From assembly GCF_006912135.1 (NCBI RefSeq), contig NZ_VIRS01000002.1:124001-188000 (forward strand): a stretch of 64,000 nt of DNA, read 5' to 3'. The position numbers were made by a program, and so were the translations under genes. The stretch's first letter is position 1. Each line of letters starts with the position of its first letter. Below, one piece after another: positions 20,438 through 30,814 of this stretch. The stretch is from Cryptosporangium phraense. Its GTDB lineage: Bacteria; Actinomycetota; Actinomycetes; Mycobacteriales; Cryptosporangiaceae. The notes below the pieces were generated by a model, which was given only the letters and a program-made list of their open reading frames with translations, was not told the origin of the DNA and did no database searches.

Positions 20438-20818
20438 ATGGCACGTCTCGTCGGCGTAGACCTCCCCCGCGAAAAGCGGCTGGAGATCGCGCTCACGTAC
20501 ATCTTCGGCATCGGCCGGACCCGTTCTCTGGAGACGATCGCGGCGACCGGGCTCAACCCCGACACCCGCGTTCGCGACCTGTCGGACGAAGACCTGGTTC
20601 GACTTCGTGACTACATCGAGGCTTCGTTCCGGGTCGAAGGTGACCTTCGCCGCGAGGTCGCCGCTGACATCCGGCGCAAGATCGAGATCGGTTGCTACCA
20701 GGGCATCCGGCACCGCCGCGGCCTTCCGGTGCGTGGTCAGCGGACGCACACCAACGCGCGTACGCGTAAGGGCCCGCGCAAGACCGTGGCCGGCAAGAAG
20801 AAGCCGGGCAAGAAGTAA
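20438..20818 (+). CDS. rpsM: 30S ribosomal protein S13
   Basis: S13 is in the 30S head, touches P-site tRNA and forms a bridge to L5. The 126-residue product begins [20 protein letters not shown] and contains GIGRTRS, the HxH-like [22 protein letters not shown] segment and a basic tail (KKKPGKK). The ATG at 20438 has a GAAGGAG site. The length is normal for Actinomycetota. Confidence 0.97.
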   Translation: MARLVGVDLPREKRLEIALTYIFGIGRTRSLETIAATGLNPDTRVRDLSDEDLVRLRDYIEASFRVEGDLRREVAADIRRKIEIGCYQGIRHRRGLPVRGQRTHTNARTRKGPRKTVAGKKKPGKK

Positions 20819-20860
20819 CCCGCCCCTTAGCTACCGCATTTCTCGAGGAGACTTTCAGTA

Positions 20861-21265
20861 ATGCCACCGAAGAGCCGTGGCGCCGGGGTCAAGAAGGTCC
20901 GGCGCAAGGAAAAGAAGAACGTCGCGCACGGCCACGCGCACATCAAGAGCACGTTCAACAACACGATCGTGTCGATCACGGACCCGCAGGGCAACGTGAT
21001 CAGCTGGGCGTCCGCCGGCCACGTGGGCTTCAAGGGCTCGCGCAAGTCGACGCCGTTCGCCGCGCAGATGGCCGCCGAGAACGCGGCCCGCAAGGCGCAG
21101 GAGCACGGCATGCGCAAGGTCGACGTCTTCGTGAAGGGCCCGGGTTCCGGTCGCGAGACCGCCATCCGGTCGCTGCAGGCGACCGGCCTCGAGGTGGGGT
21201 CGATCTCCGACGTCACCCCGATGCCGCACAACGGCTGCCGTCCGCCCAAGCGCCGCCGCGTCTGA
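20861..21265 (+). CDS. rpsK: 30S ribosomal protein S11
   Basis: S11 lies on the 30S platform near the E site. The 134-residue product contains [19 protein letters not shown], the signature [14 protein letters not shown] and the C-terminal [18 protein letters not shown]. The ATG at 20861 follows a GAGGAGA site. It lies 42 bp after rpsM and 32 bp before rpsD. Confidence 0.97.
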   Translation: MPPKSRGAGVKKVRRKEKKNVAHGHAHIKSTFNNTIVSITDPQGNVISWASAGHVGFKGSRKSTPFAAQMAAENAARKAQEHGMRKVDVFVKGPGSGRETAIRSLQATGLEVGSISDVTPMPHNGCRPPKRRRV

Positions 21266-21297
21266 TTAGCACCGTCGTACGAGGAGACTGAGGAGAA

Positions 21298-21924
21298 ATG
21301 GCCCGTTACACCGGTGCTGACTGCCGCCGTTGCCGGCGCGAGAAGATGAAGCTGTTCCTCAAGGGCAGCAAGTGCGAGTCGCCGAAGTGCCCGATCGAGG
21401 TCCGGCCCTACCCGCCGGGCCAGCACGGCCGCGGTCGCACGAAGGACAGCGAGTACCTGCTCCAGCTGCGTGAGAAGCAGAAGGCCAAGCGCATCTACGG
21501 TGTGCTGGAGAAGCAGTTCGGCGGCTACTACGTCGAGGCGAACCGCAAGCAGGGCAAGACCGGCGACATCCTGCTCCAGATCCTGGAGTCGCGCCTGGAC
21601 AACGTCATCTACCGCGCCGGCTTCTCGAAGTCGCGTGACATGGCGCGCCAGGTCGTCCGCCACGGCCACGTCCTGGTCAACGGCGTGAAGGTCGACATCC
21701 CGTCCTACCGGGTGAGCGAGAACGACATCGTCGAGATCCGGGAGAAGTCCCGCGAGCTCACGCCGTTCGTCGTCGCGCGCGCCGAGGCGGGTTCCCGGGG
21801 CATCCCGGCCTGGCTCGAGGTTCTCTCCAGCCAGATGCGGATCCTGGTGCACGCTCTCCCGGCCCGGCAGGTCATCGACACGCCGGTCCAGGAGCAGCTG
21901 ATCGTCGAGCTCTACTCGAAGTAA
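21298..21924 (+). CDS. rpsD: 30S ribosomal protein S4, zinc-binding type
   Basis: S4 nucleates assembly of the 30S body. The 208-residue product has an N-terminal zinc knuckle (C9, C12, C26, C31) and a C-terminal S4 RNA-binding domain with SRLDNVIYRAGFSKSRDMAR and VRHGHVLVNGVKVDIPSY. The ATG at 21298 follows a gaggag site. The length is normal. Two hairpins lie between it and rpoA. Confidence 0.97.
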   Translation: MARYTGADCRRCRREKMKLFLKGSKCESPKCPIEVRPYPPGQHGRGRTKDSEYLLQLREKQKAKRIYGVLEKQFGGYYVEANRKQGKTGDILLQILESRLDNVIYRAGFSKSRDMARQVVRHGHVLVNGVKVDIPSYRVSENDIVEIREKSRELTPFVVARAEAGSRGIPAWLEVLSSQMRILVHALPARQVIDTPVQEQLIVELYSK

Positions 21925-21929
21925 TCGGG

Positions 21930-21955
21930 ACGGCCGGTGCGCGAGCACCGGCCGT
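21930..21955 (+). terminator. 11-bp hairpin with GCGA loop between rpsD and rpoA
   Basis: Bases 21930-21940 pair exactly with 21945-21955 around GCGA. It has the same loop as the rpsQ-rplN hairpin. Because rpoA continues the operon it may be an attenuator or an mRNA processing element. A second 7-bp stem (21966-21972 with 21981-21987) lies just before the rpoA ribosome site. Confidence 0.55.
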
Positions 21956-22006
21956 ACCATTGGATGGGCGTCATATAGCGGACGCCCTGACCGACAGGAG
22001 TAAGTA

Positions 22007-23029
22007 GTGCTCATCACCCAGCGTCCTACGCTGACTGAAGAGTCCGTCAACGAGTACCGCTCGCGGTTCGTGATCGAGCCGCTGGAGCCCGGATTCGGCT
22101 ACACGCTGGGCAACTCGCTCCGGCGCACGCTGCTATCCTCGATCCCCGGCGCTGCCGTCACCAGCATCAAGATCGACGGCGTCCTGCACGAGTTCACCAC
22201 GGTCCCCGGGGTGAAAGAGGACGTCACCGAGCTGATCCTGAACATCAAGCAGCTCGTGATCAGCTCCGAGAACGACGAGCCGGTCACGATGTACCTGCGC
22301 AAGCAGGGCCCGGGCACGGTCACCGCGGCGGACATCGCGCCGCCGGCCGGCGTCACCGTGCACAACACCGACCTGCACATCGCCACGATCAACGCGAAGG
22401 GCCGGCTCGAGCTCGAGCTGACCGTCGAGCGTGGCCGTGGTTACGTCTCGGCGGTCCAGAACAAGCAGCCCGGGCAGGAGATCGGCCGGATCCCGGTCGA
22501 CTCGATCTACTCCCCGGTGCTGAAGGTCAAGTACGCCGTCGAAGCCACCCGCGTCGAGCAGCGGACCGACTTCGACAAGCTGATCATCGACGTCGAGACC
22601 AAGAACTCGATCACCCCGCGGACGGCGCTCGCCTCCGCCGGCTCGACCCTGGTCGAGCTGTTCGGCCTCGCCCGCGAGCTGGACGAGACCGCCGAGGGCA
22701 TCGACATCGGCCCGTCGCCGCAGGACGCCGCTCTGGCGGCCGACCTGGCGCTGCCGATCGAGGAGCTCGACCTGACGGTCCGTTCCTACAACTGCCTCAA
22801 GCGTGAGGGCATCCACTCCGTGGGTGAGCTCATCTCGCGCAGTGAGGCCGACCTCCTCGACATCCGCAACTTCGGCGCGAAGTCGATCGACGAGGTCAAG
22901 ATGAAGCTGGCCACGATGGGTCTCGCGCTCAAGGACTCGCCGCCCGGGTTCGACCCGGCGAACGTCGTGGACACCTTCTCGGACGCCGACTACGACGGCG
23001 CCGACTACGCCGAGACCGAGCAGCTGTAA
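22007..23029 (+). CDS. rpoA: DNA-directed RNA polymerase subunit alpha
   Basis: The alpha subunit dimerises to start RNA polymerase assembly, and its C-terminal domain binds promoters and activators. The 340-residue product has the N-terminal domain with [20 protein letters not shown] and the alpha-CTD with [18 protein letters not shown] and [14 protein letters not shown]. The start is GTG at 22007 with an aggag site. It is flanked by rpsD and rplQ, the standard order. Confidence 0.98.
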   Translation: MLITQRPTLTEESVNEYRSRFVIEPLEPGFGYTLGNSLRRTLLSSIPGAAVTSIKIDGVLHEFTTVPGVKEDVTELILNIKQLVISSENDEPVTMYLRKQGPGTVTAADIAPPAGVTVHNTDLHIATINAKGRLELELTVERGRGYVSAVQNKQPGQEIGRIPVDSIYSPVLKVKYAVEATRVEQRTDFDKLIIDVETKNSITPRTALASAGSTLVELFGLARELDETAEGIDIGPSPQDAALAADLALPIEELDLTVRSYNCLKREGIHSVGELISRSEADLLDIRNFGAKSIDEVKMKLATMGLALKDSPPGFDPANVVDTFSDADYDGADYAETEQL

Positions 23030-23037
23030 CCCGCTGT

Positions 23038-23067
23038 CCGTGGCCGGTCCCGAGGGGCCGGCCACGG
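23038..23067 (+). terminator. Hairpin between rpoA and rplQ
   Basis: Bases 23038-23047 pair exactly with 23058-23067, and the stem continues three more pairs inward to a CGAG loop. It occupies most of the 63-bp gap before rplQ, so partial termination or mRNA processing is more likely than a full stop. Confidence 0.6.
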
Positions 23068-23092
23068 AGCGGCCAACCGAGGAGCAAGGAAG

Positions 23093-23725
23093 ATGCCCAC
23101 GCCCACCAAGGGTCCCCGCCTCGGCGGTAGCCCGGCCCACGAGAAGCACCTGCTGTCGAACCTGGCGCGGTCGCTGTTCGAGCACGGCCGGATCACCACC
23201 ACCGAAGCCAAGGCGAAGCGGCTCCGCCCGTACGCCGAGCGGCTGATCACCTTCGCCAAGCGCGGAGACCTGCACGCCCGTCGCCAGGTGCTCAGCCTGG
23301 TGCGGGACAAGGACGTGGTCGGTCACCTGTTCGCCGAGATCGGTCCCCGGTACGTCAACCGCCCCGGCGGTTACACCCGGATCGTCAAGGTCAACCCCCG
23401 CAAGGGTGACAACGCTCCGATGGCGATCATCGAGCTCGTCGAGGCGCTGACCGTGGCGCAGCAGGCCGTCGGCGAGGCCGAGCGCGCCCGCGGCTCCCGG
23501 TTCGCCAAGGACGACAAGTCCGCCGCCCTGTCGGGCGACACCGACACCGACGAGACCACCTCCGACGAGACCACCGACGTCGAGGTGGCCGAGGCCAAGG
23601 CGGAGGCCGCTGAGGCGAAGGCCGAGGCCGCCGAGGCCAAGGCCGACGCTGCGGACGCCAAGGCGGAGGCCGCTGAGGCCAAGGCCGAGGTCGCCGAGGC
23701 CAAGTCGGACGAGGACAAGGCCTGA
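23093..23725 (+). CDS. rplQ: 50S ribosomal protein L17 with charged helical extension
   Basis: L17 lies near the peptide tunnel exit. Residues 1-~125 are standard L17: [20 protein letters not shown], a central [15 protein letters not shown] and [12 protein letters not shown]. Residues ~150-210 are an acidic linker followed by about seven heptads of the AEAKAEA type, predicted to form a long Ala/Lys/Glu helix. E. coli L17 has 127 residues; this one has 210. The heptads also form a 21-bp DNA repeat. The gene is the last of the alpha operon. Confidence 0.96.
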   Translation: MPTPTKGPRLGGSPAHEKHLLSNLARSLFEHGRITTTEAKAKRLRPYAERLITFAKRGDLHARRQVLSLVRDKDVVGHLFAEIGPRYVNRPGGYTRIVKVNPRKGDNAPMAIIELVEALTVAQQAVGEAERARGSRFAKDDKSAALSGDTDTDETTSDETTDVEVAEAKAEAAEAKAEAAEAKADAADAKAEAAEAKAEVAEAKSDEDKA

Positions 23726-23737
23726 CGCTGTTCGCAG

Positions 23738-23780
23738 ACGAGCCCGCCGCTCCCGGTACCGCCGGGGCCGGCGGGCTCGT
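23738..23780 (+). terminator. 12-bp hairpin at the rplQ-truA junction
   Basis: Bases 23738-23749 are exactly complementary to 23769-23780, with a 19-nt loop that can itself pair. It starts 13 bp after the rplQ stop and ends 11 bp before TTG 23791 of truA. It probably ends part of the alpha operon transcript. It may lie inside truA if that gene starts upstream. Confidence 0.65.
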
Positions 23781-23790
23781 TCGCGTCCGG

Positions 23791-24606
23791 TTGGACATCG
23801 CCTACGACGGCACGGACTTCTCCGGGTGGGCCGTGCAGCAGGGCCTGCGGACGGTGCAGGGCGAGCTCACCGAGGCGCTGGTCCGGGTCACCCGCACCGA
23901 CGTCTCGCTCACGGTCGCCGGCCGGACCGACGCCGGCGTCCACGCCGCCGGTCAGGTCGCCCACGTCGACCTCCCGGAGGAGGTCTGGGACACCCTCGGG
24001 GCCTCCCTGGTCCGCCGGCTGTCCGGTCTCCTTCCCGGGGACGTCCGGCTGCGGGCCGTCGCCCGGGCCCATCCCGACTTCGACGCTCGCTTCGGCGCAC
24101 TCCGACGCCGCTACCGCTACCGGATCACCGACGCGCCCTGGGGCGCCGAGCCGCTCCGCCGACGGGACACGCTGGCCTGGCCCCGGCCGCTCGACCTGGA
24201 CGCGATGCGCGCGGCCGCCACCGCGCTGCTCGGCGAGCACGACTTCGCCGCGTTCTGCCGCCGTCGCGAGGGCGCCACGACGATCCGGGCGCTGGAGGAA
24301 TTCCGCTGGGAGGTCGCGCCCGAGGGGCCCGGACGGGTACTGGAGGCCCACCTGGCCGCCGACGCGTTCTGCCACTCGATGGTGCGCAGCCTGATCGGGG
24401 CCCTACTGGCCGTGGGGGAGGGACGCCGGCCGCCGTCCTGGCCGGCGACGCTGCTCAGCCGCACCGAACGGGCCAACGACGTCACGGTGGCGCCGCCGCA
24501 CGGGCTCACGCTGGTGGCGGTCGAGTACCCGCCGGACGACGAGCTCGGCGCCCGCATCGACCTGACTCGGCGGGTCCGGACGCTCGACACGACAATGGGG
24601 CCGTGA
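23791..24606 (+). CDS. truA: tRNA pseudouridine(38-40) synthase TruA
   Basis: TruA makes pseudouridine at positions 38-40 of the tRNA anticodon stem. From TTG 23791 the product has 271 residues with the catalytic Asp (D47) in [10 protein letters not shown], plus [16 protein letters not shown] and the C-terminal [14 protein letters not shown]. The typical actinobacterial N-terminus [11 protein letters not shown] begins four codons before the TTG, and the frame is open back to a CTG at 23722 that overlaps the rplQ stop (CTGA). The true start may therefore be further upstream; no ATG or GTG is available there. Confidence 0.9.
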   Translation: MDIAYDGTDFSGWAVQQGLRTVQGELTEALVRVTRTDVSLTVAGRTDAGVHAAGQVAHVDLPEEVWDTLGASLVRRLSGLLPGDVRLRAVARAHPDFDARFGALRRRYRYRITDAPWGAEPLRRRDTLAWPRPLDLDAMRAAATALLGEHDFAAFCRRREGATTIRALEEFRWEVAPEGPGRVLEAHLAADAFCHSMVRSLIGALLAVGEGRRPPSWPATLLSRTERANDVTVAPPHGLTLVAVEYPPDDELGARIDLTRRVRTLDTTMGP

Positions 24607-25938
24607 GAGACACCGTCGACTGGTCCCGCCTGACCCACGCCTACGGCACCGCCGAGGACGTCCCGGAGCACATCGCGGCCCTGCGGTCCGACGACGAGGA
24701 CGTCCGGCACGAGGCGCTGGGCGAGCTGTTCAACAGCATCGTCCACCAGGGCACCCGCTACCCGGCCAGCGCGTACGCGGTGCCGCCGCTGCTCGAGCTG
24801 ATGGCCGACCCGACCGTGCCGGACCGGGCGTTCATCGGGCAGCTGCTGGCGCTGATCGCGATCGGCGGCGACGAGGCCTGGCTCCCGGAGACGCTGCCGG
24901 TCGACGAGCTGCGGCTGGAGTCGATCGGCGGCGAGGAGGCGATGGCCCGGGTCCTGAATTCCGGGTGGGAGGGGCTGAGCGTCGACGACCAGGCCAAGGT
25001 CGACGCGCTGGCCGAAGAGCGCGCCTACGACGCGGTCGCCGCCGGGCTGCCCCTGCTCCGGCGTCTGGCCGCCCAGCCGGCCGCGGTCGCGGTCGTCACC
25101 GAGCGGGCCGAGGCTGCCGCGGCCACGATCGGCGCGGACGCCGCCGCAGCCGCCGAGGCCGCCGCCGCGGCGCAGGCGGCTGGTGCGGGCGGCGGGCTTC
25201 CGCCGGCCGCGGCCGGCCCGCTGGGCGCGCTTCCGCCGGCCGGGGCCAGCCCGCTGGGCGCGCTGGCCGACGACGACGGGGTCGCGCTCGTCTCGGCCTA
25301 CACGATCGGCTGGTTCCCGGACGTCGATCCGGACGCCTCGGTAGCGGCGCTCGACGCCCTGGCCGCGGTCGGCGACGAGCCCGAGACCGCGGTCGCCGTG
25401 GTCGCGGCCGGGCTGCTCGGGACGGCCGGCAGCGAGCCGATGGCCCACCGCGCGCTGCACGATCCCCGTCCGGTCGTGCGGTGGGCCGGTGCGGTGGCGT
25501 CGGCGAAGCTGTACGGCCCGGCGGCCGGGCCCCAGGTCGCAGCCGAGCTGCTGCACTGGGCCGGCGGCGGCAGCGCGCCGGACGTCCGCATGCCGTACCT
25601 GGACGGGGACCTGGCCGGCTACGCCGCCCTCGCCTTACGGCAGTTGGGCCCGGCGCTGGACGCGGACGCGTTCAACGCGTTCCTGGCCCGCCTACCGCAG
25701 ACCGAGGCCTCACCCGCCCTGACGATCGCGGGCGAGGCGCTCCGGCTGGCCTGTCCGTACGGCCCGATCACCGCGAACACACCGTTCACCAAACTCGACG
25801 ACCGGCAGCAGCGGCTGGCCCAGGTGCTCGCCGCGTCGCCACGCACGTGGCTCTACGACGAGCACCGCTTCGCGAACTTCTCGATGCTCCTGGGCGAGTA
25901 CGGCTTCCCCGACGAACTCGAGGCCATGCGCCGGTTCA

Positions 25939-25949
<11 letters not shown>
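24603..25949 (+). CDS. HEAT-repeat-like protein of unknown function
   Basis: The start is GTG at 24603, overlapping the truA stop (GTGA). The product has 448 residues ([15 protein letters not shown]...). It is rich in Ala, Leu, Glu and Asp and reads as paired helices of the HEAT/ARM type: an N-terminal block (about 20-120) with [21 protein letters not shown], a C-terminal block (about 220-330), and a low-complexity middle rich in Ala, Gly and Pro with two LPPA..GPLGA-like repeats. HEAT proteins bind other proteins; no catalytic motif is visible. Its 3' end overlaps the convergent pgm gene by 11 bp. The long frame extending upstream is truA shadow. Confidence 0.75.
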
Positions 25950-27582
<1,633 letters not shown>

Positions 27583-27644
27583 GCTGCGCTCCTCACAGAA
27601 ACTGGGATGACCGGCGAGCGGGATTCCTGGAGAATCATGCCCCC

Positions 27645-29264
27645 GTGGGCTACGTCGAAGCATCTGGGCTCGGGCATACGCTGCCCGATGGTCGTGAACT
27701 GTTCCGCGATGTGTCGTTCCGGGTAGGAGACGGCGCCACCGTCGCGCTCGTCGGCGCCAACGGCGCGGGGAAGACGACGCTGCTGCGGATGGTCTCCGGC
27801 GACCTCGCGCCGGAGCGGGGATCGATCACGCGGACGGGCGGGCTGGGCGTCATGCGCCAGTTCATCGGCTCGGTGCGCGACCAGACCAGCGTGCGCGACC
27901 TGCTCGTGAGCCTGGCCCCGGCCGCCATCCGGACCGCGGGGGAGCGGCTCGAGCAGGCCGAGCTCGCGATGATGGAGCGCGACGACGAACCGACCCAGCT
28001 GCGCTACGCCGACGCGCTGGTCGGCTGGGGCGACGCCGGTGGCTACGACGCCGAGGTGCTGTGGGACACGGTCACGGTCGCCGCGCTCGGCGTCCCGTTC
28101 GACCGGGCCCAGCACCGGATGGTCCGGACGCTGTCCGGCGGCGAGCAGAAACGGCTCGCGCTGGAGGCGCTGCTCCGCGGCCGCGAGGAGGTCCTGCTGC
28201 TCGACGAGCCCGACAACTACCTCGACGTGCCGGGCAAGCGCTGGCTCGAGGAGCGGCTGGTCGAGACGCCGAAGACCGTCCTGTTCGTCAGCCACGACCG
28301 CGAGCTGCTGGCCCGCACGGCCACGCACGTCGTCACGCTCGAGGCACACACGGCCTGGACGCACGGCGGCGGGTTCGAGAGCTACCACGAGGCCCGCACC
28401 GCCCGCCTCGACCGGCTCGACGAGCTGCACCGGCGCTGGAACGAGGAGCACACCCGTCTCAAGGAGCTGGTCCGGACGCTGCAGCAGCAGGCCAAGAACA
28501 GCGAGGCGATGGCCGCGAAGTACCACGCGATGCAGACCCGCCTGGCCAAGTTCGAGGAGGCCGGCCCGCCGCCGGAACGGCCGACCGAAGAGAAGGTGAA
28601 GATGCGCCTGGGCGGCGGACGCACCGGCGTCCGGGCCGTGATCTGCGAGCAGCTCGAGCTCACCGGGCTGATGAAGCCTTTCGACCTCGAGGTCTACTAC
28701 GGCGAGCGGGTCGCGGTGCTGGGCGCGAACGGGTCCGGCAAGAGCCACTTCCTGCGCCTCCTGGCCGGTGACGCGGTGGCCCACACCGGCGTACAGCGGC
28801 TCGGTGCCCGGGTCGTCCCCGGCCTGTTCGCCCAGACCCACGAGCACCCGGAGTGGGTCGGCAAGCCGCTGGTCGAGATCCTCGGCCGGGGCGAGGGCAC
28901 CCGGCGGGGCCTGGACCGCGGCCGGGCGATCTCGGCGCTGCGCCGGTACGGGCTGCAGTCGCAGGCCGACCAGGACTTCGCCACGCTCTCCGGCGGCCAG
29001 CAGGCCCGGTTCCAGGTGCTGCTGCTCGAGCTGCAGGGCTGCACGCTGCTGCTGCTCGACGAGCCGACCGACAACCTCGACGTCCAGTCGGCCGAGGCGC
29101 TGGAGGAGGGGCTCGAGGCGTTCGACGGCACGGTGCTGGCGGTGACGCACGACCGGTGGTTCGCCCGGAGCTTCGACCGGTTCCTGTCGTTCGCCGCCGA
29201 CGGCAAGGTCCGGGAGACCGCGGAGCCGGTCTGGGACTCCGGCCGCGTCGAACGAGCCCGCTAG
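27645..29264 (+). CDS. ABC-F family ATPase
   Basis: The 539-residue protein has two ABC domains and no membrane segments, as in ABC-F translation or antibiotic-protection factors. Domain 1 has Walker [10 protein letters not shown], signature [12 protein letters not shown] and Walker [14 protein letters not shown] charged linker with a coiled-coil pattern follows (about 250-300). Domain 2 has [19 protein letters not shown] and [12 protein letters not shown]. The start is GTG at 27645. ABC-F members act on the ribosome, either to protect it from drugs or to resolve stalled complexes; the substrate here cannot be told. Confidence 0.9.
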   Translation: MGYVEASGLGHTLPDGRELFRDVSFRVGDGATVALVGANGAGKTTLLRMVSGDLAPERGSITRTGGLGVMRQFIGSVRDQTSVRDLLVSLAPAAIRTAGERLEQAELAMMERDDEPTQLRYADALVGWGDAGGYDAEVLWDTVTVAALGVPFDRAQHRMVRTLSGGEQKRLALEALLRGREEVLLLDEPDNYLDVPGKRWLEERLVETPKTVLFVSHDRELLARTATHVVTLEAHTAWTHGGGFESYHEARTARLDRLDELHRRWNEEHTRLKELVRTLQQQAKNSEAMAAKYHAMQTRLAKFEEAGPPPERPTEEKVKMRLGGGRTGVRAVICEQLELTGLMKPFDLEVYYGERVAVLGANGSGKSHFLRLLAGDAVAHTGVQRLGARVVPGLFAQTHEHPEWVGKPLVEILGRGEGTRRGLDRGRAISALRRYGLQSQADQDFATLSGGQQARFQVLLLELQGCTLLLLDEPTDNLDVQSAEALEEGLEAFDGTVLAVTHDRWFARSFDRFLSFAADGKVRETAEPVWDSGRVERAR

Positions 29265-29294
29265 GCGTCCCAGCACGCGTCCGCTAGGCGTCCC
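29258..29294. repeat. 14-bp direct repeat at convergent gene ends
   Basis: The sequence ccgctaggcgtccc occurs at 29258-29271 and again at 29281-29294. The first copy holds the stop of the ABC-F gene on the plus strand, the second the stop of the ABC permease on the minus strand. It may be a small local duplication at the junction. Confidence 0.6.
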
Positions 29295-30027
29295 GGCGTC
29301 TCAGGACGACGTAGCCCGCGGCCAGGGCGGCCAGGGTCCAGACGGCGAGCAGCCCCAGGCCGGTCCACGGGCCGTACGAGCGCGCCCAGCGCGGGTCGTC
29401 CTGCGGGCCGGCCAGGTGCAGGATCACCCAGCCGAGCTGGTCGGGAAGGTACTGGGTGACGACGTTGATCCCGGGCACGTTGCCCAGCCCCTGTGAGCCG
29501 AGCAGCAGCAGCGGCAACAGGATCCCCAGCGACACGACCGGGTTGCGCAGCGCGGTCGCGACCCCGAATGCGAACAGCCCGAGCAGGACCAGGTAGATCC
29601 AGGCGCCGGCCAGCGCTTCCGGGGCGTCGGCGTCGGCCGGGCCGATGCCCCGCCCGGCCAGCGCGATCTGCGCCGGGACGAACGTGGCCGGCACCATGAC
29701 GAGCGCCGTCGCGGCCAGCAGCGCGAACGTCGCCACGGCCTTCGCCGCGTAGAACGAGCCGCGCCGCGGAACGGCCAGCAGCGACCAACGGATCGTGCCG
29801 GACCGGTACTCCGACCCGATCGCCTGCACCGCGAACACCACCAGCGCCAGCTGGGCCACCGTCATCCCGTAGAACGAGGCGAACAGCGGGTCGAAGCGCT
29901 CGTCCGGAACGTCCCGCATCGCCGAACCCAGCAGCGCGCTCAGCCCGGCCGCGGCCAGCACGCTCAGCCCGAGCAGGATCGCGGTCGACCGCAGCGAGAA
30001 CAGCTTCGTCAGCTCGGCCCGGATCAC
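29284..30027 (-). CDS. ABC transporter permease (ABC-2 type)
   Basis: The 247-residue product begins VIRAELTKLFSLRSTAILLG and has about six hydrophobic segments (near 18-35, 55-75, 95-120, 140-160, 165-185, 220-240), the pattern of ABC-2 exporter permeases. The GSEYRSGTIRWSLLAVPRR segment is typical of this group. The GTG start at 30027 overlaps the stop of the ATPase gene (GTGA), so the two form one operon and one transporter. The substrate is unknown; such pairs often export lipids, peptides or drugs. Confidence 0.88.
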   Translation of the reverse strand: MIRAELTKLFSLRSTAILLGLSVLAAAGLSALLGSAMRDVPDERFDPLFASFYGMTVAQLALVVFAVQAIGSEYRSGTIRWSLLAVPRRGSFYAAKAVATFALLAATALVMVPATFVPAQIALAGRGIGPADADAPEALAGAWIYLVLLGLFAFGVATALRNPVVSLGILLPLLLLGSQGLGNVPGINVVTQYLPDQLGWVILHLAGPQDDPRWARSYGPWTGLGLLAVWTLAALAAGYVVLRRRDA

Positions 30028-30713
30028 GACACCAGCCTCAGGAACGCGTCCTCGAGCGAGCCGTCGCCGACGAACTCGTCCAAGGGGGTGTCGGCCAGCA
30101 GTCGGCCGCGGGACAGCACCAGCAGGTGATCGGCGGTCAGCGCCATCTCGCTCATCAGGTGGCTGGACACCAGCACGGTCCGACCGTCGGCGGCCGCGTC
30201 CCGGGCCGTCGTGCGGAACCAGCGGATCGCCTCCGGGTCCAGCCCGTTCGTCGGCTCGTCGAAGATCAGGATCGGCGGGTCGCCGAGCAGCGCGGCCGCG
30301 ATCCCCAGGCGCTGGGTCATCCCCAGCGAGTACGTGCCGATCCGGCGCCGGGCCACGTCGTCGAGTCCGACCAGCCCCAGCACCTCGTCGACCCGCGCGG
30401 CCGGGATCCGGTTGGACTGCGCGAGCCAGCGCAGGTGCGCGTGGGCCGAGCGCCCGCCGTGCGCGGCCGGCCCCTCGAGCAGCGCACCGACATGGCGCAG
30501 CGGATGGCGCAGGTCCGCGTACCGCTCGCCGTCGATCCGAACCTCTCCGGCCGACGGCCGATCCAGCCCGAGGATCATCCGCAGCGTCGTCGACTTCCCG
30601 GCCCCGTTCGGGCCGAGGAACCCGGTCACCTGACCGGGTCGGATGGTGCAGGTCAGAGCCTCCACCGCCGTCGTACGTCGGTAGCGTTTCGAGACGTTTC
30701 GCAGTTCGAGCAC
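30024..30713 (-). CDS. ABC transporter ATP-binding protein
   Basis: From GTG 30713 the product has 229 residues beginning VLELRNVSKRYRRTTAVEAL. Motifs: Walker A GPNGAGKST (34-42), signature YSLGMTQRLG, Walker B ILIFDEPTNGLD and the switch His in VSSHLM. It powers the permease encoded by the overlapping downstream gene. The frame is open up to 30884, but conserved sequence starts here, and a TAGCGT box lies 7 nt before this GTG, which supports a leaderless start. The gene is divergent from the histidine kinase at 30815. Confidence 0.9.
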   Translation of the reverse strand: MLELRNVSKRYRRTTAVEALTCTIRPGQVTGFLGPNGAGKSTTLRMILGLDRPSAGEVRIDGERYADLRHPLRHVGALLEGPAAHGGRSAHAHLRWLAQSNRIPAARVDEVLGLVGLDDVARRRIGTYSLGMTQRLGIAAALLGDPPILIFDEPTNGLDPEAIRWFRTTARDAAADGRTVLVSSHLMSEMALTADHLLVLSRGRLLADTPLDEFVGDGSLEDAFLRLVS

Positions 30714-30720
30714 GATTTTG

Positions 30721-30726
30721 ACGCTA
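30721..30726 (-). promoter_or_regulatory. -10 box of the ABC transporter operon, predicted leaderless start
   Basis: On the minus strand TAGCGT (30726-30721) is followed by 7 nt and then the GTG at 30713. There is no ribosome site between them. Confidence 0.45.
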
Positions 30727-30802
30727 TGCGGCGAACCACCGCCGGACTGCTGGCGAAAGTAGGCGGTTCCGGCGACGAAGGTCGACGCGTGCCGGCAGCC
30801 CT

Positions 30803-30808
30803 TAGCCT
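30803..30808 (+). promoter_or_regulatory. -10 box of the histidine kinase gene, predicted leaderless start
   Basis: TAGCCT at 30803-30808 is followed by 6 nt and then ATG 30815. No ribosome site is present. It faces the divergent -10 box of the ABC operon 77 bp away. Confidence 0.45.
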
Positions 30809-30814
30809 GCTGGC

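Noticed and set aside
30718-30723. TTGACG as a -35 box for the histidine kinase
   Set aside because: No suitable -10 lies 16-19 bp downstream; the TAGCCT at 30803 is too far away to pair with it.
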